64,000 nucleotides of DNA from an uncultured Agathobacter sp. (GTDB lineage: Bacteria; Bacillota; Clostridia; Lachnospirales; Lachnospiraceae): assembly GCA_910587655.1 (NCBI GenBank), contig CAJUND010000009.1, positions 1 to 64,000 on the forward strand, read 5' to 3'. Positions 57,971-64,000 of the stretch are shown piece by piece (positions within the stretch are counted from its first letter, which is position 1; each line of letters begins with the position of its first letter). The notes beneath the pieces are model-generated. The model was not told the origin of the DNA, did no database searches, and saw nothing but the letters and a program-made list of their open reading frames with translations. A program made the translations under genes and the position numbers.

Positions 57971-59096
57971 GTGGTAGAATTTGATAATTTTAAGAGCGAG
58001 CTGTTAAGCTATAAGGCTCCGCTGCAGGAAGTGAGGGATTCACTTTGACTTAGCAGTCAAGGAGCAGCGTATTAAGGAGCTTGAACGGGAGATGGAGGCT
58101 CCGGATTTCTGGAATGACCCCGAAACCTCCCAGAACAAAATGAAGGAAGTCAAAAGCTTAAAAGATGATGTGACGGGTTATGCCGCTTTAAAACAGCAGT
58201 ATGAGGATATTGAGACGATGCTGGAAATGGGGTATGAGGAGAATGACCCGGAACTTGTGCCGGAGATTGCACAGATGCTTGAGGACTTTGCCGCAGCCTA
58301 TGACGGTATCCGCATGAAAACCCTTCTGTCTGGGGAATATGACGGCTGCAATGCCATTTTATCCCTTCACGCGGGAGCCGGCGGAACGGAATCCTGTGAC
58401 TGGGCGGCGATGCTTTTCCGTATGTATTCCCGGTGGGCGGACAAAAAGGGGCTTTCGCTGGAGGTTCTGGATTCCCTGGACGGGGATGAGGCCGGGATTA
58501 AATCCATTACCTTCCAGGTGAACGGTGAAAATGCCTACGGATATTTAAAATCTGAAAAAGGAGTACACCGTCTGGTGAGGATTTCCCCGTTTAATGCCGC
58601 AGGAAAGCGCCAGACCTCGTTTGTTTCCTGCGACGTGATGCCGGATATTGAAGAGGATGTGGATATTGAAGTAAAGGATGAGGATATCCGGATTGATACC
58701 TACCGTTCCAGCGGAGCCGGAGGGCAGCATATTAACAAAACATCTTCGGCAATCCGTATCACACACTATCCGACGGGCATTGTGGTGCAGTGCCAGAATG
58801 AGCGTTCCCAGCATATGAACAAAGACAAGGCAATGCAGATGTTAAAGGCAAAACTGTATCTGTTAAAGCAGGAGGAAAATGCAGCGCTTGCGGCAGGAAT
58901 CCGCGGGGAGGTGACAGAAATCGGCTGGGGAAACCAGATCCGCTCCTATGTCATGCAGCCTTATACAATGGTAAAGGACCACAGGACCGGCGCAGAGTCC
59001 GGTAATGTGGATGCAGTGATGGACGGGGATATAGACCTGTTTATCAATGGCTATTTAAAGTGGATGAGTCTCGGATGTCCGAAGACGATGGAGTAA
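57971..59096 (+). CDS. prfB: Peptide chain release factor 2 with programmed +1 frameshift
   Basis: RF2 terminates translation at UGA and UAA. A 25-codon first frame starts at a GTG (57971, site AGAGGTG) and reaches an in-frame TGA at 58046. A +1 shift at CTT-TGA-C continues the frame from 58047 to 59096, giving about 374 residues. Signatures are the stop-codon-reading tripeptide SPF in RISPFNAAGKRQ and the GGQ motif in SGAGGQHINKT. The coding region is 57971-58045 joined to 58047-59096. An SD-like AGTGAGGGA sits just before the shift. The frameshift lets low RF2 raise its own synthesis. Confidence 0.96.
58033..58049 (+). promoter_or_regulatory. RF2 autoregulatory frameshift site
   Basis: The order is an SD-like GAGGGA, then TCA, the slippery CTT and the TGA stop followed by C (CTTTGAC at 58043-58049). 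Both spacing and sequence match the known RF2 recoding signal, though the SD-like part is weaker than the AGGGGG of E. coli. Confidence 0.9.
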
Positions 59097-59100
59097 ACAA

Positions 59101-59847
59101 ATGATAGTTTTTCTTGTTACTGTTGCCGCAGTGCTTGCGGTAACAGGCGTTATTGTCATTGCTGTGAAAAGCAGACTGAAACGTTTTTCCAGGGAGGTAT
59201 TCGGTACTGACAGCATTGCAGAAGGATTAAAACGGATTGACGAGGATGTGGCGGAAACGCCGAAATCCGTTTCCAGTATGACGCGGCTGATGGAACCGCA
59301 GATAGTCCGGGATTTTCCGGACTTTGTGTGGGAGGAATTTAAGCATAAGGCGGAAAACATGCTGACATCCGCATTTCTTGCAGTTTCCGAAAACAATGCA
59401 GACTGCCTGCAGGATGCTTCGGAAGAGGTAAGGCTGCAGGTCGGAAACTGCATAGCGGAAAATGAAGCGGCAGGCATACGGGAAACTTTTACAAACGTGA
59501 AAATTCACCAGACTGAAATTGCAGACTACAAAAAAGGCGGCGGAACATGTGTGATAACCATACAAAGCGCCGTGGAATACTTCCACTGCAAAATGCAGGG
59601 GGAACATGTCCTGGAAGGTAGCAGGGAGCGTAAACAGCAGACAAAATATAATATGGAACTTTTGTACATACAGGATTTTGACAGAACGGAAGGTACCGCT
59701 GTTGGTACCGTTTGCCCGTGCTGCGGTGCGCCGGTGAAATCGCTTGGAAATATGGTATGCGAATACTGCGGTTCCGCTGTGACGCCGGTCAATATAAAGG
59801 TATGGGCGCTTAACAGATACTATGAGGTAGATTACAGACATGTGTAA
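59101..59847 (+). CDS. Tim44-like domain protein with C-terminal zinc ribbon
   Basis: A 248-residue protein anchored by one N-terminal helix (MIVFLVTVAAVLAVTGVIVI). Its middle (about 60-195) looks like a Tim44/MBA1-type domain (FVWEEFKHKAENMLTSAFLA, then a beta-rich part), and it ends in a Cys4 zinc ribbon CPCCGAPVKSLGNMVCEYCG (about 203-222). The function is unknown. It starts 4 bases after prfB and is followed by an SPFH protein that also has zinc ribbons. The pair recalls Bacillus YdjG/YdjH (membrane partners of PspA) and YdjI (SPFH), but no PspA gene is present. Confidence 0.8.
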   Translation: MIVFLVTVAAVLAVTGVIVIAVKSRLKRFSREVFGTDSIAEGLKRIDEDVAETPKSVSSMTRLMEPQIVRDFPDFVWEEFKHKAENMLTSAFLAVSENNADCLQDASEEVRLQVGNCIAENEAAGIRETFTNVKIHQTEIADYKKGGGTCVITIQSAVEYFHCKMQGEHVLEGSRERKQQTKYNMELLYIQDFDRTEGTAVGTVCPCCGAPVKSLGNMVCEYCGSAVTPVNIKVWALNRYYEVDYRHV

Positions 59848-59885
59848 TGCCGGCAGGAATATAACAGAAAAAGGAGGAAACGAAA

Positions 59886-61052
59886 GTGGGAATTATCAGG
59901 GCGATTACAGGTGCGGCAGGAACAGGACTGGCGGACCAGTGGCTGGAGGTTTATGAAGCGGACAATATGGGGAGCCAGACGGTCTTTACCAGGGGCGTTC
60001 TGATCCGCAGGGGACAGAATAAAAAGGGGACGGACAACACGGTCAGCAATGGTTCGATTATCCATGTTTATGATAACCAGTTTATGATGCTTGTGGATGG
60101 CGGAAAAATTGTGGATTATACCGCAGAGCCGGGATATTACAAGGTGGATAATTCATCCATGCCGTCACTTTTTAACGGACAGTTCGGGGAAACCCTTAAG
60201 GAAGCATTTGACCGGATTAAATTCGGAGGACAGACGCCAAAGGCGCAGAAGGTGTTTTTTATTAATCTCCAGGAAATTAAGGGGATAAAATTCGGCACCA
60301 GGCAGCCGGTGAATTATTTTGATACTTTTTATAATGCAGAGCTGTTTCTGCGGGCGCATGGAACTTATTCAGTCAAGATTGTAAATCCGCTGCAGTTTTA
60401 TGCCGAAGTGATTCCGAGAAACAGCGACTATGTTGAAATCGGTGAAATTAACGAACAGTATTTATCTGAATTTTTAGGAGCGCTGCAGTCCGCAATTAAC
60501 CAGATGTCGGCGGACGGGGAGCGGATTTCCTTTGTAAGCAGCAAGGCGAGGGAACTTGGAAAATACATGTCGGATATTCTGGATGAGGAATGGAGCCAGA
60601 TGCGGGGCATGGAAATCCAGGCAGTCGGAATTGCAAGCGTTTCCTATGATGAAGAATCACAGAAGATGATTCAGATGAGAAACCAGGGTGCGATGCTTTC
60701 CGACCCTGGCGTGAGGGAAGGTTATGTACAGGGAGCGGTTGCCAGGGGGCTGGAAGCAGCAGGCTCCAATGCCAACGGCTCCATGGCAGGATTTATGGGT
60801 ATGGGCATGGGCTCCAATATCTCCGGCGGTTTTATGGGCGCGGCATCAGCATCCAATATGGCGCAGATGCAGCAGCCGGTAAACAATGCCGGTGCCGCAG
60901 CCGGATGGCAGTGTGCCTGCGGTACGGTGAATACCGGAAAATTCTGCAGCGAATGCGGAAAGCCTGCACCTTCTGCAGAGTGGAAATGTGCCTGCGGTAC
61001 AGTGAATACCGGGAAGTTCTGCAGTGAATGCGGGGCAGGGCGGGTTCAGTAA
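59886..61052 (+). CDS. SPFH-domain protein with two C-terminal zinc ribbons (YdjI-like)
   Basis: A 388-residue protein. The SPFH/virion-core-like domain spans about residues 20-290 (DQWLEVYEADNMGSQTVFTR and ELGKYMSDILDEEWSQMRG). A Gly/Met/Ala-rich linker (GFMGMGMGSNISGGFMGAAS) leads to two tandem CxC...CxxC zinc ribbons (CACGTVNTGKFCSECG, twice). It resembles B. subtilis YdjI, which clusters on the membrane with YdjG/YdjH. The GTG start at 59886 follows AAAGGAGG. Together with the Tim44-like protein it probably forms a membrane-associated complex. Confidence 0.85.
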   Translation: MGIIRAITGAAGTGLADQWLEVYEADNMGSQTVFTRGVLIRRGQNKKGTDNTVSNGSIIHVYDNQFMMLVDGGKIVDYTAEPGYYKVDNSSMPSLFNGQFGETLKEAFDRIKFGGQTPKAQKVFFINLQEIKGIKFGTRQPVNYFDTFYNAELFLRAHGTYSVKIVNPLQFYAEVIPRNSDYVEIGEINEQYLSEFLGALQSAINQMSADGERISFVSSKARELGKYMSDILDEEWSQMRGMEIQAVGIASVSYDEESQKMIQMRNQGAMLSDPGVREGYVQGAVARGLEAAGSNANGSMAGFMGMGMGSNISGGFMGAASASNMAQMQQPVNNAGAAAGWQCACGTVNTGKFCSECGKPAPSAEWKCACGTVNTGKFCSECGAGRVQ

Positions 61053-61088
61053 CAGGATTTTCCAGTGAAAAGTATCAGGAGGAAGCAG

Positions 61089-61532
61089 ATGGCAGAAAAG
61101 ACACCATTTTTCGTGCTGCGGGAAAAAGCGGTTCCGGAAGTTCTGCTTAAGGTTGTGGAAGCCAAGAGACTTCTGGATTCAGGCAGAACCGAATCCGTGC
61201 AGGACGCTGTGGATGCCGTGGGAATCAGCAGAAGCTCTTTTTACAAATACAAAGACGATATTTTTCCCTATTATGAAAATGCCAAAGGCAAAACGATTAC
61301 CATGGTAATTCAGCTGGATGACGAGCCGGGGCTTTTGTCCCTTGTGCTCGGCGCCATTGCGGAATTTCATGCAAACATACTGACGATACACCAGAGTGTT
61401 CCCGTAAACGGAATTGCGTCCCTGTCGCTCAGTGTGGATGTTTTTCCCGCAACAGGGGATGTGGAGCAGATGAAAAAAAGTATAGAATCCGTACAGGGGA
61501 TTCATTATGCTAAAATATTAGCAGGGGAGTAA
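61089..61532 (+). CDS. ACT domain protein, PheB/UPF0735 family
   Basis: A 147-residue protein. The N-terminal helix-turn-helix-like part reads VLLKVVEAKRLLDSGRTESV and ISRSSFYKYKDDIFPY. The C-terminal ACT domain (about 70-147, ITMVIQLDDEPGLLSLVLGA) normally binds an amino acid. PheB proteins often precede homoserine dehydrogenase, as here (29 bases later), so a regulatory role in the threonine/methionine branch is likely. The start at 61089 has AGGAGG upstream. Confidence 0.92.
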   Translation: MAEKTPFFVLREKAVPEVLLKVVEAKRLLDSGRTESVQDAVDAVGISRSSFYKYKDDIFPYYENAKGKTITMVIQLDDEPGLLSLVLGAIAEFHANILTIHQSVPVNGIASLSLSVDVFPATGDVEQMKKSIESVQGIHYAKILAGE

Positions 61533-61561
61533 ATTATAGAAAGAAAGGTGGAAATTTTTAG

Positions 61562-62755
61562 ATGAAGATAGCAGTGATGGGCTACGGCACGATTGGGTCC
61601 GGTGTGGTAGATGTATTACGGATTAATAAAGATAAAATTGCAAAGCGTGCAGGAGAGGAAATCGAGGTAAAATATATTCTTGATTTAAGAGATTTTCCGG
61701 GAGACCCTATGGAGGATAAGATTGTACATGATTATGAAACGATTGTAAACGATCCGGAAATCGGTATCGTTGTGGAAACCATGGGCGGAGTGGAACCGGC
61801 GTATACGTTTGTAAAGGCAATGCTGGAAGCGAAAAAGCAGGTGGCAACCTCCAATAAAAACCTGGTGGCTGCAAAAGGTGCAGAGCTGATAAAAATTGCA
61901 AGGGACAATACAGTAAATTTCCAGTTTGAAGCGAGTGTCGGCGGCGGAATTCCGATTATCCGGCCGCTTAACAAGTGCCTGACAGCGGATGAAATCGAGG
62001 AGATTACCGGAATCTTAAACGGAACAACCAATTACATGATGACAAAGATGGCGGAAGAGGGCGCTGATTTTGACGATGTGTTAAAAGATGCGCAGGACAA
62101 AGGCTATGCGGAAAAAGACCCGACTGCAGATATCGAGGGTCATGATCCCTGCCGTAAAATTGCGATTCTGACATCCCTGGTGTGCGGCTGCCAGGTGGAT
62201 TTTGAGGATATCCACTGCGAGGGAATCACAAAAATTACAGCCGCAGATTTTAAATATGCAAAAGCAATGAACCGTTCCATCAAGCTTCTTGCAAAAAGCC
62301 GCAGGGTGAAAGACAGCTATTCCTGTATGGTGGCTCCGTTTATGCTTGGCAGTGAACATCCGCTTAGCGGGGTGAACGGCGTGTTTAACGGAATATTCGT
62401 ACATGGGAATGTGCTTGGCGATGCAATGTTCTACGGAAGCGGGGCAGGAAAACTCCCGACAGCCAGCGCGGTTGTAGCGGATATTGTGGATATGACAAAG
62501 CATGCGCATACCAATATCTACATTGACTGGAAGCCGGAAAAAATCACGCTGGTGGATTTTAAGGACAGCGTAAACAGCTTTTTTGTCCGTACAACTTCGG
62601 ACCATGCCGCAGTGGAAAAGGCGTTTGGAAAAGTAGAATATGTTGACGGCGGGGTGAACGGGGAATCCGGCTTTACAACAAAAGAGATGACAGAAGCGGA
62701 TTTTGAGGCTGCCGCCGCAGAAATCGAAGTCTTAAACCGTATTCGACTTGGTTAA
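61562..62755 (+). CDS. hom: Homoserine dehydrogenase
   Basis: A 397-residue NAD(P)-dependent enzyme that reduces aspartate semialdehyde to homoserine for threonine and methionine synthesis. The Rossmann domain starts MKIAVMGYGTIGSGVVDVL; ATSNKNLVAAKGAELIKIA and FEASVGGGIPIIRPL lie at the active site, and ILNGTTNYMMTKM is a family signature. YGSGAGKLPTASAVVADI follows. The tail (about 320-397) is a short ACT-like region. AAAGGTGG precedes the ATG. It follows the ACT protein gene closely and is probably co-transcribed with it. Confidence 0.96.
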   Translation: MKIAVMGYGTIGSGVVDVLRINKDKIAKRAGEEIEVKYILDLRDFPGDPMEDKIVHDYETIVNDPEIGIVVETMGGVEPAYTFVKAMLEAKKQVATSNKNLVAAKGAELIKIARDNTVNFQFEASVGGGIPIIRPLNKCLTADEIEEITGILNGTTNYMMTKMAEEGADFDDVLKDAQDKGYAEKDPTADIEGHDPCRKIAILTSLVCGCQVDFEDIHCEGITKITAADFKYAKAMNRSIKLLAKSRRVKDSYSCMVAPFMLGSEHPLSGVNGVFNGIFVHGNVLGDAMFYGSGAGKLPTASAVVADIVDMTKHAHTNIYIDWKPEKITLVDFKDSVNSFFVRTTSDHAAVEKAFGKVEYVDGGVNGESGFTTKEMTEADFEAAAAEIEVLNRIRLG

Positions 62756-62757
62756 GT

Positions 62758-62860
62758 AATATTCCTGCGTAGCAGGGATATTGCCTACGCAAATCGCTTC
62801 GCGTTAGCGACCTAGCATGCGATTTGCTCCATAAGTCATATTCCTGCACAGCAGGGGTAC
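62758..62860. repeat. Composite hairpin repeat between hom and glpK
   Basis: Three inverted repeats lie side by side: ATATTCCTGC-GTA-GCAGGGATAT (62758-62782), a long hairpin with GCAAATCGC and GCGATTTGC arms (62789-62797 and 62819-62827) holding a small TCGC-GTTA-GCGA inside, and TTCCTGC-ACA-GCAGGGG (62841-62858). The outer two are near-copies in direct orientation and bracket the middle one. It has no T-run and no coding capacity; it looks like a second family of 3'-end palindromic repeats. Confidence 0.6.
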
Positions 62861-62879
62861 GACCTAAAAGGGGGTTTTT

Positions 62880-64000
62880 ATGGCAAAATACATCATGGCA
62901 TTAGATGCGGGTACAACGAGTAATCGCTGTATCCTTTTTGACAAAGCCGGGAATATCTGTTCCATGGCGCAAAAGGAGTTTACACAGATTTTTCCCCATC
63001 CGGGATGGGTGGAGCATGATGCAGGGGAAATCTGGTCCACACAGCTTGGGGTTGCTGTGGAGGCAATGAGCAAAGTGAATGCAAAGGCAGGGGATATTGC
63101 GGCAATCGGCATTACAAACCAGCGGGAAACCGCTATTGTCTGGGACAAAGAAACCGGTGAGCCGGTTTACAACGCCATTGTCTGGCAGTGCAGAAGGACT
63201 GCGGATACTGCGGATGCACTGAAAGAAAAAGGTCTTCTGGAATCATATCAGAAAAAGACAGGTCTGGTAATCGACGCCTATTTTTCGGCGACAAAAATCA
63301 AGTGGATTCTTGACAATGTAAAGGGAGTGCGTGCGCTTGCGGAGGATGGCAGGCTTCTTTTTGGTACAGTGGAAACATGGCTGATCTGGAAGCTGACCGG
63401 AGGGAAAGTGCATGTGACGGATTATTCCAATGCAAGCCGTACCATGCTGTTCAACATCCATACCCTGCAGTGGGATGAGGAGATTTTACAGGAGCTTGGG
63501 ATTCCTGAAAGCATGCTGCCGCAGCCGCTGCCTTCCAGCTGCGTGTACGGATACACGGACCCGGAATTTTTTGGCGGCGAAATTCCAATCGGAGGGGCGG
63601 CGGGGGACCAGCAGGCGGCTTTGTTTGGACAGGCATGCTTTGAAAAAGGCGAAGTCAAAAATACCTATGGAACCGGCTGTTTTCTTTTGATGAATACGGG
63701 AAATAAACCGGTATTTTCCCAAAACGGACTGGTAACGACTATTGCATGGGGACTGGAAAACGAAATCTGCTATGCCCTGGAGGGTTCCATTTTTGTGGCG
63801 GGGGCGGCTGTACAGTGGCTCAGGGATGAAATGCAGCTGGTTACTTCGGCTGCAGAGTCGGAAAACATGGCACTGGAAGTAACGGATACCAACGGCTGTT
63901 ATGTTGTGCCTGCGTTTACCGGGCTTGGTGCGCCCCACTGGGATGCGTATGCCAGGGGAACCATTGTGGGAATTACGCGCGGAACCGGAAAAAACCATAT
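62880..64000 (+). CDS. glpK: Glycerol kinase (3' end beyond the window)
   Basis: The first 373 residues of a FGGY-family kinase that makes glycerol-3-phosphate from glycerol and ATP. Signatures are MALDAGTTSNRCILFD for phosphate binding, AIGITNQRETAIVWDKETGEP, the glycerol-contact region VETWLIWKLTGG, GDQQAALFGQACFEKGEVKNTYGTG (conserved in FGGY kinases) and FTGLGAPHWD. It has no frameshift in the window; the missing end should be about 125 residues. An AAAAGGGGG site precedes the ATG. It may start a glycerol operon continuing to the right. Confidence 0.95.
   Translation, partial: MAKYIMALDAGTTSNRCILFDKAGNICSMAQKEFTQIFPHPGWVEHDAGEIWSTQLGVAVEAMSKVNAKAGDIAAIGITNQRETAIVWDKETGEPVYNAIVWQCRRTADTADALKEKGLLESYQKKTGLVIDAYFSATKIKWILDNVKGVRALAEDGRLLFGTVETWLIWKLTGGKVHVTDYSNASRTMLFNIHTLQWDEEILQELGIPESMLPQPLPSSCVYGYTDPEFFGGEIPIGGAAGDQQAALFGQACFEKGEVKNTYGTGCFLLMNTGNKPVFSQNGLVTTIAWGLENEICYALEGSIFVAGAAVQWLRDEMQLVTSAAESENMALEVTDTNGCYVVPAFTGLGAPHWDAYARGTIVGITRGTGKNH

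Overview
The window reads as chromosomal DNA of a gut-type Clostridia bacterium, most likely family Lachnospiraceae. The support is the gene content and order (ftsH-uvrC, then hprK-M18 peptidase-murB-rapZ-whiA), a type III glutamine synthetase, small DUF4250-, DUF6472- and DUF6106-like proteins, a YjfB-type small protein, BspA-type leucine-rich repeats, an LplB/YtcP-type sugar transporter with a YesN-type regulator, and strong AGGAGG ribosome binding sites with TTGACA/TATAAT promoters. No species is claimed. I see no prophage, CRISPR array, rRNA operon or transposase gene.

Layout. 1-4132: glycogen debranching enzyme (-), small membrane protein, zinc-ribbon/HTH protein (-) and glutamate racemase. 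4133-13131: a carbohydrate locus with two ABC permeases and a lipoprotein binding protein, then convergent genes for a YesN-type response regulator and a GH29 alpha-L-fucosidase, then a PutP proline symporter. 13124-13350: a probable unannotated type I toxin-antitoxin pair. 13369-15382: two small conserved proteins and CTP synthase (-). 15604-28231: housekeeping run ftsH, uvrC, hprK, M18 aminopeptidase, murB, rapZ, whiA, lipid kinase, an AT-rich AlbA/Schlafen-type regulator that looks inserted, and class II aldolase. 28322-32484: nitrogen assimilation, glutamine synthetase III and an ammonium channel fused to a PII domain. 32525-40865: a plastic, partly AT-rich segment with a secreted licheninase, a broken copy of the start of the PBP gene, a protein that may belong to the helveticin J group, a BspA-type LRR protein, a class A PBP and a YigZ protein; a duplicated terminator and the PBP fragment show that this region grew by duplication. 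41185-51262: secreted and envelope proteins (a 1150-residue GH16 beta-glucanase, an SH3/NlpC-P60 hydrolase, a GH25 lysozyme with Fn3 domains) mixed with tRNA-Gln, acyl-ACP thioesterase, a CvfB-type protein, RidA and a YjfB-type protein. 51687-64000: a TagA/WecB-like protein, YitT, a PucR/CdaR-type regulator, ftsE, ftsX, an S41 protease, VanZ, prfB with its programmed frameshift, a Tim44-like plus SPFH zinc-ribbon pair, an ACT protein, homoserine dehydrogenase and the start of glycerol kinase.

How the parts fit. The two GH16 enzymes point to beta-glucan use, and the GH29 enzyme next to an ABC importer points to fucosylated glycans; neither ABC permease has an ATPase gene beside it, so a shared ATPase elsewhere is expected. 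Cell-wall turnover is well represented (murI, murB, class A PBP, NlpC/P60, GH25, FtsEX). The observations most worth following are the type I toxin-antitoxin candidate, the Amt-PII fusion lacking the usual modified tyrosine, the duplication around the PBP gene, the helveticin-like protein, two 3'-end palindromic elements (one supplies a stop codon), a DnaA-box cluster far from any dnaA gene, and the Tim44/SPFH zinc-ribbon pair.
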